From Lasiosphaeris hirsuta (Eukaryota; Ascomycota; Sordariomycetes; Sordariales; Lasiosphaeriaceae), in NCBI GenBank assembly GCA_030549175.1, contig JAUKUA010000002.1, forward strand, positions 4,836,001-4,900,000: DNA of 64,000 nt, in the 5' to 3' direction. Numbering within the stretch: the stretch's first letter is position 1; the number at the start of each line of letters is the position of its first letter. A model generated the notes under the pieces. The model had not been told where the DNA came from. It was given only the letters and a program-made list of their open reading frames with translations, and made no database searches. Positions 13,331 to 25,675 of this stretch are shown here, in pieces. Position numbers and translations under genes: made by a program.

Positions 13331-14299
13331 ATATAGGACGGTTCTAAACGAGTCATTAATAACAAACTTAGTACTTACCTAAGTAACCGTAATAGATATC
13401 TCGTCTCCTACGTTCTATACCATAGCTTAGATATCATCGAGCTCGTTAGATTCATCTACCTTAAGCTCCTTAAAGTCCTATTCAAACGTTAAAAGTTATA
13501 AAAGTACATTAGAAACGACATTAAGAACGCCTAAGATATAAAAAATGTCGATCTCAAACTAGAAAAGTTAGTTTACTACATTCGTAAGCTTAAGGTTAGT
13601 CTTATTTAGGTCTATCGTTACTAAAGACGTATACTTAATAATACCTTTAGTAAGAGTATAATCTATTAAGATATTTAGATAATATTAGTTTAACTAAACT
13701 ATCTTCTTAAACTTCTTAACTATCTACATAACTACTATAACCTCTACTTCTATAGATTTATATTTCTACTTAGTCATAGTAGTTACTCTTAATAAGAACA
13801 TAATCGGTAAAACCCTCTCTATTACGAAGTCGTACCCTAGGATTACTTTCCTATCTTAGTTATCCTTAAGTTAGAAAACGAAGAGGCCAAAAGCTCCTTT
13901 ATAAGTATCGACTTTAAAGAATAATAACTTCGTTTTAACATAATAATAAGTCGTAAATTATATACATAAATATTCTTACAGTAGGTAAAAAGATTCTTAT
14001 TTATCTTTTAAAGGTTAAAAACGTATTTTCGATATGTAAGTCTTCCTTACGTTCTTTATACTTCCGTTCATAATCTTTCTTTTCTTACGGCCTAATACTA
14101 GTAATACCGTCTTTTTCTTCTATAACGGTCCGACTTTAACATCATACTAAGTAATCCCATGTCATAGCTATCTAGCTATCCCTAGATAAATCTCGAACAT
14201 ATCTAACGTGTCTAAGAACTTTATCTTTTAAAAAGCTATAATTCGATTATCCGTTTTCGTAACTCCTTCTCCGTTAACAATATATCCTAGGAGTTAAAT

Positions 14300-15050
14300 C
14301 GCTAGATAGGCCACGAATGACTTACTAACATTAATATATATCCTTACGTCCTCTAAGAACTTAAGTACCTTACTTATGTACTTATAGTACTCGTCTTCTA
14401 TAGTACTAAAGACGACGATGTTATCGATATATATTCATACGAAATCTTAACTATTATAGAATAGGTAGTCTATGAAACATTAAGCGAAAGTAAGTAAGTT
14501 CTTAAATCTTATAAGTACTACGTTTAATCGCTTAAGCCCTCTTTCCATAATAATGACTATACGATTACGGTATTCATTATAGATTAGTAATTAATGAAAG
14601 AAACCGGAGGTATCTATTATAAAGAAAATCTTTTTTTCTTATATTACGAGGATTATGTCGTCTTAGTCCGTAAGTAAGTAGACGTCTAGTACCGTAACTT
14701 TATTCAAGGTACATAAGTCGACGATAAGACGGCCCTTCTTTACTTCGTTAACCGTTCTCTATACCACGAAGGTAAGATATACGATAGGAGTTGGTTTATT
14801 AAGAAAGGTTAGCTTTCTAACTACGTACATAGTATCGAGTTTCTACACGGCGAAAACACGATCTTTCACTTCTTAAGAATATAACTTTACTAACTTAATT
14901 TAGTTTTATTATCTCTTAACAAGGTCAATTCTTATTTTACTCTCATTAGACATAGATACGATACCTCTATCGTAGAATATGTCATACTTATCTAAGAGGT
15001 CCTTGATCCTTTCTATAAAGGCTCCGTTTACTTTATAGATACTTATTCTA
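14300..15050 (-). pseudogene. Reverse transcriptase remnant of Chromo-2
   Basis: Minus-strand translation near 14.7-14.6 kb gives GRLIVDL.TLNKVTV and DVYLL followed by DDIIL and IDTSGF. This is the gypsy reverse transcriptase start (VVDLRxLN, YPLP, DxxxGF) with RIP changes. The copy at 30.7-31.45 kb is colinear. Confidence 0.75.
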
Positions 15051-15619
15051 ACCTTACTCTTAATAGTAGAAAAATCGGCTAGCTTCTCGACTTTATATAA
15101 TAATATATAATATCTTATCCTTAGAAAGAGTAACTATAAGATATCGACGATTTTTATCTCGTTACTTACCTAACCACTTAGAATATAAACGAAAATATCT
15201 TTTATTTTATCCTTAAGTTAGTAGATTTTATTAAGGATAACTAAATGATATTCTTCTATATTAACGTTATTAAACTTTACGTAATATCTCATAAAGGAGG
15301 CTTACGTAATCCTTACTCTTATGTTTACGTTATAGCTCGTTAAATCGAACATAAATACCTATTCTACTCTAGGCTATTCTTAAACTTTCTTAATCTTCTA
15401 GCCTCTCTTAATAATTATCGGCTCAGATGTCTAGTTATAAAAGTACGCTATATAAGATATTAGGTAGTTAATGTTACTATCTTAAATACCTTTCTATATT
15501 AACATAAGATAAAAAGTCTATAGCCTATTATAAATATACGTCTCCTTAAGTAATGGCTTTAGTAAATCATATATCTTAGTCTTAATGAAACCTTTCTCTC
15601 CGGGTATAAAAATAACACT

Positions 15620-15811
15620 TTAGAAAGTAATAACCTTATATATGATCTCTCGGCGAGGTTTAGTAACTAGGTCTATCCTTATTCTTATGTTTCTAACAGA
15701 TCGGAAAGTGATATTGTTTCTTAAGAAGTCGATGGTTACGTCATTATCATCCATAAAGGTAGTACCGATTAACATATACGGCCTTAACTCGTCGATAACA
15801 TCGGCCTTCAT
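15620..15811 (-). pseudogene. Protease-region remnant of Chromo-2
   Basis: A 63-codon frame reading ELRPYMLIGTTFMDDNDVT. This resembles the part of fungal gypsy aspartic protease after the active-site Asp, which lies about 200 bases upstream in a disrupted frame. It serves mainly as a landmark for pol. Confidence 0.55.
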
Positions 15812-15999
15812 ATAAAAGTAAGCGTTAACACTAGTTTACTATACTATACTAGGAATGTAAAAATCGAACTTAGCTTACTTATCGATACGAGTTCTTAAGT
15901 TAACTCCCTTAACGAAATAAGGTTCCTATGGTACCTAGCATAAATAGCGTGCCCATTTCTAAATCTACTTTTTATCGACGAGGTTAATTAAGCTACCAG

Positions 16000-18650
16000 T
16001 ATCAAAGTAGACGTGTGTAAGTTCATCGTTTAAGTCTACTTTGACGCTAATTTGAAGGTAGGACTTCTTCGGGTATTAAGAGCCCACGGGACGAAGTAGT
16101 AGGTTTACTTTAATAACCTACCCTTTCTTAAGGATAACGTAAGCTCCTTTATCACTCGAGTTATTACTACTTTAGTCCTTTATCGAGTGACTTTCCTAGG
16201 CTATGATAAATCCTTTATCTTCTTCTTCCATATCTTCTATAAATACTTATTTAAAACGAACCTTCTTTATATCATTTTTACTAATCCTCACATTTCCATT
16301 ATCCTCTAACTCCTTAAAGCTCTCTAACTCTTCTCTTAAACAGGTAGGCTACCTCGGAGTCATAGACTCTATAAGGGACCTTTACTTCCTAAAGATCACG
16401 GGCTTCACAGGAGGCATGAGAGACACGGGCTCTTCTAAGAACCTAGGTTCCTAACATATAATTAAACCTTCCTTTAGCTTCTATAGTTATTTAACATACT
16501 CTATCCGGATATATTACCACAGCTTATTTCTATAGTTAAATGTTTCTATATAACTTAAACATTTATACTTTTTCTTATTAAGTACCTTATACCGAATGAG
16601 GTTACCTAATACTATGGAGAAACGAAGAAAAGCTAAATAAAAAGGAGATATCATAACGTTAAAAAAAGTAGTAATATCCTCTTCCGATTCTTCTTTGCTA
16701 ATAAAGTAATATCTCTCGGCCTTGAGTTACTTATATTACTACTAGATATTAATACTTTCTCCGTAGATAAACTTATCGTTGATATAGGTAAAAGTGCCGT
16801 TGTCATGAGGTTAACGTTAGTTATAGTACCGCCACCTCTAGAATACTTAGTCCGGCTAGAAATCTCTAGGTACTTAGTTATTAAATCCTTAACGTAGGTA
16901 CGTATCATGGCTATGTTCGTTTATGTTACCAGAGTACGAACGTCCTTATTGTCTACTTCTCTAGTTACTAGAAGATAACCCTCTATTATTAAAGTATCCT
17001 CGATTACCGTTATTACCTTACTAAGTAACTTATCTTTCTTAATCGTTAACTTAACTTCGTCTTCTATCTCTACTAACTTAGTTAGTATTATCATCGCTAT
17101 AGGTTATAATATCGTTATTATATAATACTGTCTTAGTTACTCTTATAACTGTTCTTTTAGTAACTAACGTGTTATAAGATACCAATACCTTTTCTTTAAT
17201 CTTATTAAAGTAATCACAAAATATGTCTCTAGTAGTTAGTCAAATACAAAGCTGATATAATTTCTTATATAGGTTATTATATAACTTAATAAATAATTAA
17301 AAATCTTCCTTATCTTCTTATACTCTTACATACTTAAAACAATCTATCATATATATATAGACTAACTTACTGATAATATTATCTTCAGCCTTAAACTTAC
17401 TCATAGGTTAACTAAATTATCGTTTTATATCTACTAACTTTAGTCTAAACTATTAAAAGATAATTATAACTTAGTTAGAGACGTTTAGTCTTATGTACTT
17501 TTTGTCCTTAATTAATAATTAAAGCTTATATTATTAAAAGACTAATTTCCTAAATAATAAAAATAGTTCTTTATAAAAAATACTATATCTATTTAAATCT
17601 AAGGCCGCTTTCTTAACATACACGATCTAAAAATGAACGTTATAATAACAAAGTTACTTACTATCATAAAACAATTAAGCCTTACCGTCTTTCTCCGGTA
17701 GTACGTCTAACTAAAAGAGACCAATATAATAAATCTATTAGTTAAAGCTTCTTGTCGTCAATAGAACGTTTACTTAAGCCACAGGGCCGGTCGCCGACGT
17801 ACTAGTCCTTATAAGAATAATCGTAAGATATGTCTATATAACTTATATTATCTACATAAACTACTCTTCGATTATTAATTACCTCGGAGGTAGAAATAGA
17901 GATAGACTAGGAGGTTACTTATCAGTACGATCCTTAAGCGGATCCGGGTCTTATCCCGGCATATGGTCTTTCGCTATTTCACTTAACATTACGGATAAGA
18001 ATCCTTCGTCTTACGATATAATATCGGACTTCCTTAGTATAATATCTCGTCTAGCTACTAACATCGTGTTACTTAGTAATAAGATAGTTAGTATGTCCTT
18101 AAGTGTTAAGTCCATAGGTAGTAGCATTGTCAAGGTCTGTTAGATATCCCTTGGTTCTGGCATTTCTACCGTTCTTAAGTACTTTAGTACTAGGTAAAGG
18201 CCTTCCTATACTCCTTAAAGGTAGTTATCGACCAGAGGTTTAAAACGCTCTTTTAGAATGTAGTTATCAACGTTCTAGGCGTTTAGATAGCTGTTTTGAA
18301 TGGGGCTTCTTAAGTAGGTAAATGTTCCATTAGTAAGAAAAATTAGGCTTACTAACGCCACGAGTACTTACTTACGCTCCGGCTTTACGCTGGTCCACTA
18401 CTTAACTCTCAGATTTTTAGAGATGTAGTCGAATACCTGTTAGGCTTCGTGAAGCTTAACAATGTACATCCACTTATCTTGTTGTTTTAACAGTAAGTCA
18501 CCGACTCAGTTAAGAGCCTTCGTACCATTAACGCGTACGTTATCGTTGTTGTCTCAACAGTAAGCTACCGACTCAGTTAAAAGCCTTCGTACTGTTGACG
18601 TTGACGTTGTCGTTGTCTTTATTATAACGTGGTACAAGCTGGTGTTGGTC
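16000..18650 (-). pseudogene. Gag-region remnant of Chromo-2
   Basis: Minus-strand frames between the 5' LTR and protease are long and leucine-rich (for example TMLLPMDLTLKDILTILLLS near 18.1 kb) and are broken by stops at Gln and Trp positions. Position and composition fit gag, but no zinc knuckle was identified, so the assignment rests on gene order. Confidence 0.5.
18490..18620 (-). repeat. Tandem repeat in the Chromo-2 5' leader
   Basis: Two copies of a roughly 60-bp unit containing CCGACTCAGTTAAGAGCCTT lie end to end just inside the 5' LTR. The same pair occurs at about 34,880-35,020 in the other full copy. Each is followed by GTTGACGTTGACG-type short repeats. Confidence 0.65.
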
Positions 18651-18707
18651 CCGGAGGTGTCAAATTGACTAGTGAGGTCTATCCGATTCGATGGTGGGAG
18701 TACCACT

Positions 18708-18941
18708 TGCTACGGTCAAAAGGACCGCTTATATAAACGTTACTTTGGTAGTCCTTCACATGAACACTGACATGATATATTATATAGTGGTATAAATAAT
18801 TTGTAAAGGATAGCCCGTTAGCAATCAGTCTGGAGGGCACGCTGCCATTATATGGCAGCACACCCCCTGTGCTCAATTGAGCGCAGGGACTACGTACAAC
18901 GGACTAACCTATCTAGGCTATCTACATTTTTCCACGTAACA
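18708..18941 (-). repeat. Chromo-2 5' LTR
   Basis: 234 bp, partner of 9274-9507, differing from it by scattered transitions. The adjacent internal bases read AGTGGTACTCCCACC on the minus strand, a TGG-starting primer-binding-site-like stretch. I could not match it to a particular tRNA. Confidence 0.9.
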
Positions 18942-18946
18942 ACTAA

Positions 18947-20756
18947 GGTCGATGGTATGATTAAGTTCTTAGAACTTAGTTATGTATTTATTTCTATCTT
19001 TGTTATATGTTAGTACCTTTATAGACTCATAGTCCTTAACTTTATATATAGAGTCACGGAAACGTTTAACGATAGCAGTGGTATAGTTATTCTACTAATC
19101 TACTAAGCTAAGCTTTTTAATTTACGAGCTCCTCTTCTAATACTATTTAAGAGTAGTGTTTTTTGTAAAAATACCGATAAAACTAATTTTAACTTTGTCG
19201 TCGAGGAAACTTTACTCATAGATACTAAAATATTTCTTAATGAAACGTTACTAAGTCTTAAAATGTCTTTTATCCTTCCCGTTATATCTTTCGGGTTTTA
19301 TCATAGTTACAGTAACACCCTGACCGTAGGAGTCATAAATTACGGCTATGTATTTACGAATTATCGTTTAATTCGTGTAAATAAGGTTAAGTAAGATTAC
19401 CATAGAGTCAAGTAGAGGTTGTGATAATAAGCTTTGGAAACCCTAGCTTAGAGAGCTTAGGGGTTCCGGAGGCCTTGGTAAGCTTCCTAGGGGTCCCGGA
19501 GGCCTTAGTAAGCCTCTTAGGGGACCTAGAAGTCCGCTAAGAGGTCTAGAAGGTAGATTACCCTCTGGTAAGAAGCTTCTATTATTATTACTAGAGCCGT
19601 AGCTACTTAGAAGCGGCGGTAAGATAGTGGCCTTTAAGTGACTACTAGGAGGTTAGTTACTTCCTCCTAATCTTCTATTCCTTATCTTAGCATTGGAATT
19701 CCATATATTGTCGAGCTGTTATCGGGTCACTTTTCGTTAGAGGTTACGATTAGAGAGAGAATCTTCGTCGTTATCAAAGTACCGAGTCGAGGTTAATTTC
19801 TTCGACGGTTATAACGTCCGTCGAGAAGGTTTAACAGAGAGTGATTTTTATAAACGGGTCATAGCCCTTTAAATAATCTTATCCGTGTCATATGATCTTA
19901 CTACGGTAGCTCGTGTTATAAGTATTTCTTTAACTAAGTTCTTTAAATAGGCCTTAAGTTAGTTAAATAGTTCTTATTCCTTCGGGGTTTACGAGGCTTC
20001 TAACTGATAGAAAGCTATAAGTAAGTTAAGTTGTTTCTAGGCTGAAGTAGACTAGTGTTAAATATTAATGTTATGACGGTCTTAGCGGGCTTGTTTTTTC
20101 TTCTTAGATCCGGAGAAGCTTCTTAACCCGGACAAGCTCGTTAGTATATTTCCATACTTACTATTCCGTCTGTCATATTTATTACTCTGTTTGTTTTTTC
20201 TACCTAAGTATATCCTTACGGAGAGCTTCGGTTTGAGTAATAACAATGGAAAGAGATTTTTGTTATTACGTGTCTTAGGTAATAAAACGGGAGAGTTTCT
20301 TATTAACTTAGATGCCGAAGGATACATACGAAGCTTCGAGTTCTTATCGAGTAGCTTCAAGGACATACTGGTTTTTCTAAACGTGTTAGACTATATTTTT
20401 ATAGTCTAAGAGTAATACTAAGAACGTTAAAGCGAGGAAGTCGAATCTTTCCTAATGGGGAGTTATAGAGGTCACGAAAAGATAAAGCTCTTAGTAAGCT
20501 TAGGCTACTTGTTAATAGAGATCCATAAACTATTATGGTAGTTTAGTAATAGTAAGGAAACTCGAAGAGATAGTTAGAAATTTCCTAATGGCCGTAGTAG
20601 TTATCTCGGGAGGTTCCTGGATCATAAGGTCAGTATTAGAGATAAGCTCGATTATTTTTCTTATAGTAGCTATGTACGATGTTCTATAGATTAGAAAGGT
20701 TACTATCGTAACTAATTAAAAGATTTCGAGTTTAATAAATAAAAAGAAAGATTATC
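18947..20756 (-). pseudogene. Chromo-1 gag and leader, continued
   Basis: Resumes the Chromo-1 internal region exactly where 9273 left it. The flank matches about 40.4-38.7 kb of the plus-strand copy. It holds gag N-terminal frames, including a basic 95-codon frame at 20366-20082. RIP stops are throughout. Confidence 0.75.
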
Positions 20757-22081
20757 TATGACATAGGCTAGCTACCAAAGGTCTGGGATATAACAACCAC
20801 AAGGTAAGGTACCTAGTAAGAAATCGAACTATAGAGTTATAACCTCAAATATAACTTTAACCAGACAACTAATTATCCCGGTAATAGTGTTAGTTCGATT
20901 TAGAGCTTTTAAGCCTTCCGACTCAGGAAGATGATCCTTATAAGACTATACATGACTTAATAGTCTAGTAACTTAGTACAAGGTTAGATTTAAAGCTTTG
21001 GTATAGTAGTTAAGAGAGTTAATCGTCATAACCTAAACTAATAGTATACGCCATAGGAAGGAGAGGTTTAAAGAGATAGAGTAATGTTACAGAAAATAAT
21101 AAATAATACTTCGTAGTTATAAGTCAGAAGAAACAAAAGGGTTCATAAGGTTATATTACCCCTTAGCTTTACTAAAGTTCAGCTGATAATCTTTCTAAGT
21201 TTGTTCAAAAAGAACTAGGGAGCTTCTTCCTTTCGAGGATCCGTCGTAGGGTACTAGCACTACTTATAGAATACTATGTATAAGATATAAGAATACTAAG
21301 ATACCTAAAGGATCCTCCTAGCTATCCGTCAGTCCCGAATCCCCTGTCTAACCATCCGTTTCTTACGCCTTACAAATCAGTAGCTATAAGCTAGGTAAGG
21401 CCGGCCCATCACATATTAGTCCACAGCCGGTATTAGTACTTATCCATATAGCTCAAGTAGTATAGTGTCCATTACTACAGGTATTCCTTCACGTCTTTAG
21501 TACTTACGTTAGCTACAACGCTGTTAGGTTAATCCCATGTCGGCTGTCACAGTAACGGTTCCCTTCGTAACTCATACGCGGGGGTCGCGGCCATCTGTCA
21601 CTACTGAAGCTAGACTCCGGAGAACATCGGGGTCCAGGTCTTCCAAAGGAATGTCAGCGATAATAGGGAGGTCCATGATTTGAAAGATTAACTACAGGAT
21701 CCTAGCTACTGTGTAAGCCTTAATTGTGATGTTGAAGTTAAGTAGCTTATCTATGACAAATCTGAAGTCTGGTGACGTTGCCTAGCGCGGGCGAGATCCA
21801 TTGTATAGCTGCTCTGGCTTGTGAGTGGTTTTAGGTATCCTGTCGCGACCTGTGGTCGTGCCTGAGGATCCATTGACCTACGTGCTCGGGCCGAGTAGGC
21901 CTTGAGCCACGTGATAGGATGTGTCCCGAGGTTAAGCTACGTTGTGGCAACCTTCTTAGTACTGACTCCACATTGACAGGTTCAATGCCCCTGTTGTTGT
22001 GGGTGTGGTGTGTGCCGGTGGTATGGCTCGGTTAAGGAGGTCAGTGACCCTGTTAACCTAGGTGAGCCTACCAGTGTGACA
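20757..22081 (-). repeat. Chromo-1 5' LTR
   Basis: 1,325 bp, starting TATGACATAGG (RIP form of TGTGACACAGG) and ending CCAGTGTGACA. Its second half is nearly free of RIP, while the first 600 bases are heavily mutated. Confidence 0.92.
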
Positions 22082-22086
22082 GCTAA

Positions 22087-22766
22087 AGAAACCTTAAGAC
22101 GTATTAAATAAGCTTAAGAGAGTATTACCGTTATTATTAAATATAGTAAAGACGACTATAACAAGCCTAAGCTTAATAATCTACCTAACTATGATTTTAA
22201 CTATGATAATAACAAGAGTGAGTACAAAGAAAACGATAACTTTAATCTTATTATAGAAAGTAAGCTTAATAACGAGGATAAAGAAATAACCTTAGATCCC
22301 TTAGATAGCTTATCTAGCTTTTTTACTAGCTTACCTGTTAAATATCACATCCCTAAGAAGTACTATTGCTAAGGCATAAAGGTACTTTAGAAACAGGCTA
22401 AGTAAAAAGCTAAACGACCTATTACCGGCGGTAAAGAGCTTAAGGTCTTACTAAACTATAGAGCTCACTTCGAGTTTAAGTACTATAATAAGTTAGTAAG
22501 TATATAAAAAGCTTATAAGTGTACCGTCTTTATAATCGACGATCTAAAGCTTCTTTTTATAATAAATTAAGAGATTAAGAGTATCTTTATTAAAGGATTA
22601 AAGTCGGCTATTAAGAACTAAGGTCTAACTAATAACCTATATATATGTCAATTAAAAGAATTATTAAATAAAACTAAGACAATATATGATAAGTAAGGTA
22701 TTAATAATAATTACTTATCTTTAAAGATATTCATTTTTATAACTATCTATTATTATCTTATAGCTA
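22087..22766 (+). mobile_element. Old Chromo-2 copy, segment 2 (middle of ORF3)
   Basis: Continues ORF3 of the old plus-strand Chromo-2 after the Chromo-1 insertion. It is the reverse complement of about 11.15-10.48 kb. It stops at the TA (22765-22766) where the pogo-like element inserted. Confidence 0.85.
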
Positions 22767-24627
22767 ACGTATGTGATAAGTAAGCGGGCTAGATAAGCGA
22801 ACGAGCCACTTTTCCACCACCTACCACAACTATCCTCCATTACATAACCATAACACTAAGAATTTACAATAACTAAATTAGAAATAAATAAATCAGACGA
22901 TTCTACAGCCTCCTTACACGTACGTACATTATGGCTAGGCTTTCCGTATACACCATACCACTAAATCTTCGTACGTGACCCCCTTATACTACTACCACTT
23001 TGTCGTATTTCCTAGCCTAACTGCTCATCCATAGCCTTCTGATCTAATAGATCCTATGCCTCTTATATAGTAAGTAACCCTCTAAGCTACACACGTGTTC
23101 TTTTAGCTCTCCGTCACTTACTAAGGCCCTTATTAGCCTTTCATAGTATTAAGACCTCTATACGTAGAAGAGCTACCTCGTGTATTATAGTCATTGTACC
23201 TTTAGCTAATCGATCTACAGTAGTTAGTATCAAGGTTAGAGAGTTACTTTGATAGTTAGAAATTCGAGTTTTAATAAGTACTAACTATGAGGTAGCCTCT
23301 TAAGGGTTATGTAACGTTTAGGAGACCTAAGGTAGTATGGTAGTTAGGCTTGATATAAAAGGTGTTAAAGTTCAAATGTATATATCTAGGTTAGATATCA
23401 TCCTTTCTAGGTCGTACGGTATAAGGCCAGCTCTAGCAAAACCTCCTTAGATATTCTTTTTTGTTATTAAAGTAAAAAATACCTCTCTGAATACATAAAG
23501 AAACTTCAACTTACTAATGTGTGTGATACTTATCCGTATAAATTACTTAATTTAGTGGCTATATGCCTTCTTCAATAGGCTAAAACATCTAATATCTGAG
23601 GGCTAGAGTATGTGTAAAGAGTATGGAGGTATATAAAGTGGCATAATATTATGTTCTTTATAATACTTGTCAAATTTTTCGGAGTGGTAGCTTTCGTGGC
23701 TATCGAGGATTAATAGCCGGTGTGTACCCTTTATATAAGATATTGTATAAAAATCGAAGTGTTGAATTTAATCTATATCTTTCTTATTCGTAGTCTAGCC
23801 ATTTTCAGTTGTTATAATACGCCAGTCGGCTAAGAGGTTACACTCTTTATACTAGTTGGTAAGGTGATATTACCTAACTAAGATAATATATGGTAAGATG
23901 GCCTAGCCTCGAGTATTCATTCTTTGGATGATTATAACCTACTCTCGATTACCTAACTAGGTCTTTTTAATCTTATTAAGGCTATCTAAGGTAGTAACTA
24001 TTATATGAGCTATAATAATGCCTATCATAAACCCAGTCTCGTCGAAGTTATATATATCATCATCAAAAATGCTGTATTTAACCCTCATATTATATACAAG
24101 TACAAACCACTCATAAATAATCTTTAGATCTTCGTATTTAGCCCTCTGATAGTCGTATTTACGCGTAAAACGCGTCCGAAGTTCTGGTTAGCGCTTGACG
24201 AAGTTATGAGCCTAGCGTATGCCGACAGGGGGCGTGTCACGTTCGTGTAGTAATCGGTTAGCTATATCTTCCACATAACAAAGCCGAGGGTAGAATGTAC
24301 GTGAGCATAGCTCAATTATGTATCGAACAATTGTTTTCTCTTCCAAATCCGTAAGTTTACGTGAGTTAGCTGGAATATCGCGTCGTATAGGCCGACCATC
24401 ACGTCGGCTGGTAAGCGTAGTACGACTAACTTCGTAGATATCGGCTGTAGTTCGTAGGCTTAGCTTTTCGTCTTTTTCAAGGCTCTGGAGGGCCATGATA
24501 ATGTTTGCTTCATTTGAAGAAGTTGCCATTGTGGATGGTTAAGAAAAGTGATGTTTTGTGTAAAGGTGGTGCGACTCGTAAAAAGTGGCCCGTTCGCTTG
24601 TCTGGCCCGCTCGCTTATCACGTACGT
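22767..24627 (-). mobile_element. Pogo/Fot1-like DNA transposon
   Basis: 1,861 bp, bounded by TA on both sides (22765-22766, 24628-24629), with terminal inverted repeats of about 40 bp. The right end reads inward ACGTACGTGATAAGCGAGCG and the left end is its RIP-mutated form. Size, TA target and a helix-turn-helix-first transposase are the pattern of fungal Tc1/mariner pogo-Fot1 elements. It lies inside ORF3 of the old Chromo-2. Confidence 0.9.
23000..24529 (-). pseudogene. Pogo-like transposase, RIP-damaged
   Basis: Starts at 24529 with an intact 105-codon frame up to 24212. It contains the psq-type helix-turn-helix (ALQSLEKDEKLSLRTTADIY, then VSRTTLTSR) and the start of the CENP-B-type second domain (LTDLEEKTIVRYI, then DIANRLL). 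The downstream DDE catalytic part, normally to about 500 residues, is broken by stops, so it cannot encode an active enzyme. In intact relatives the protein binds the inverted repeats and cuts at TA. Confidence 0.8.
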
Positions 24628-24629
24628 TA

Positions 24630-25596
24630 CTTTAAATAAGAAGTTATCTTTAGTCTTTATCTATCTTAATTATCTCGACCTTATATAAGTTTATACCTAA
24701 GCCGACTAAATAAACGTCATTATTATTAGTACGAACTAATATTAATGTATATAGTTTTAACGTCTTAAGTACTAACTTGTTAATAAGACTATAAAGCTTA
24801 AGGAGGCTAAAGTAGTCTATGTATCTTCTATAGTTAATATACTTATTAACATGTATGATCTTTAGAAGTATCTTAAGGGTAAGATTAATGCCCTTAAGAA
24901 TAAGATTAAGGAGCTTCCGAGCTACGATAGGATTTGTGAAACTTTCTAAGTTATGAAGAGAATGACGATAGATAACCTTGATAAGTATATTACTAAGGAG
25001 TAAGTTAACGTTCTAACGGGCCGTATGAACAAGGTTAGCCCAAAGACCAAAGTACTTAATAACTAGGTCTAAAATCTTCAAAAGGACTTGACAAAGCTTA
25101 ACAAAGCTATTAAGTAACTATTAACTACGCGACCTACGGCTACCTCGACTACTCATTTAAGTACCTCTATACCTGTTATAACCCTTGGTACCTTATATAA
25201 GTGTCCTACTGAGGATACCCAGAACGAAATCATAGCTATGGGTACTCTACCTAAGAAGTAGAATAAATACGATATCCTTATTAACCTATTTGGTACTGAC
25301 ACTCCTAAGGTTGGTACACGTAATAAGTCGGTAGTCTTTTCTCCTATTTAAGAGACCCCTACTAAAGGTATCGGTCGTAAGAAGCTTACCGCTAAGAAGT
25401 TGCCTTCTAAGACGAGTAAGTGGAAGACGCTCTTTGACATTATGGACTAGGGAGGTATGAGCATAGGAAATGGGGTAATCTAAGCATGGCAACGGTATAC
25501 GAAAGGGCTGGGAGTAATTAGTACTTTTCTTATAGTTTAAGAGAGCGGAGGACGATGGCGAGGACACCCTTTTCTTTATTCTTTACCCCGGGCATA
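24630..25596 (+). mobile_element. Old Chromo-2 copy, segment 3 (end of ORF3)
   Basis: Last internal part of the old plus-strand Chromo-2, colinear with 10474-9508 on the reverse strand. It includes the Lys- and Pro-rich end of ORF3 before the LTR. Confidence 0.85.
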
Positions 25597-25675
25597 TGTT
25601 ACGTAGAAAAATGTAGATAGCCTAGATAGGTTAGTCCGTTGTGTGTAGTCCCTACGCTCAATTGAGCACAGGGGG
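25597..25675 (+). repeat. Truncated Chromo-2 3' LTR (first 79 bp)
   Basis: Starts TGTTACGTAG and stops after CAGGGGG, where the reverse-strand Chromo-2 begins. The rest of this LTR is not found after 35343. Confidence 0.85.

Larger units (their letters stand above)
9274..18941 (-). mobile_element. Chromo-2 Ty3/gypsy chromovirus, full length
   Basis: Complete 9,668-bp element with 234-bp LTRs (9274-9507 and 18708-18941) and a perfect 5-bp duplication ACTAA (9269-9273, 18942-18946) within the gag of Chromo-1. The reading direction is minus: gag-like frames about 18.6-16.6 kb, protease about 15.8 kb, reverse transcriptase about 15.0-14.3 kb, integrase about 13.3-12.6 kb, chromodomain about 11.9 kb, then an extra ORF (ORF3). 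Its length is identical to the copy at 25676-35343, so the two diverged by substitutions, not indels. It is inactivated by RIP. Confidence 0.92.
3575..22081 (-). mobile_element. Chromo-1 Ty3/gypsy chromovirus, full length, interrupted
   Basis: Complete minus-strand LTR retrotransposon with LTRs at 3575-4901 and 20757-22081. It is flanked by the 5-bp duplication GCTAA (3570-3574 and 22082-22086) and inserted in an older Chromo-2. A full Chromo-2 (9274-18941) sits inside its gag region. Without that insert and its duplicated ACTAA the element is 8,834 bp, close to the 8,727 bp of the copy at 37352-46078. Pol remnants read right to left: gag (20.5-18.9 kb, then 9.27-8.7 kb), protease about 8.3 kb, reverse transcriptase about 7.8-7.1 kb, RNase H about 6.9-6.5 kb, integrase about 6.3-5.45 kb and chromodomain about 5.15-4.98 kb. 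All frames are riddled with RIP-type stops. Confidence 0.9.

Noticed and set aside
18690..18707. tRNA gene next to the Chromo-2 LTR
   Set aside because: The TGG-starting stretch fits a primer-binding site but does not fold into a tRNA.
20191..20409. 72-codon plus-strand frame
   Set aside because: Antisense to the Chromo-1 gag region. Opposite-strand frames arise easily in RIP-altered AT-rich DNA.
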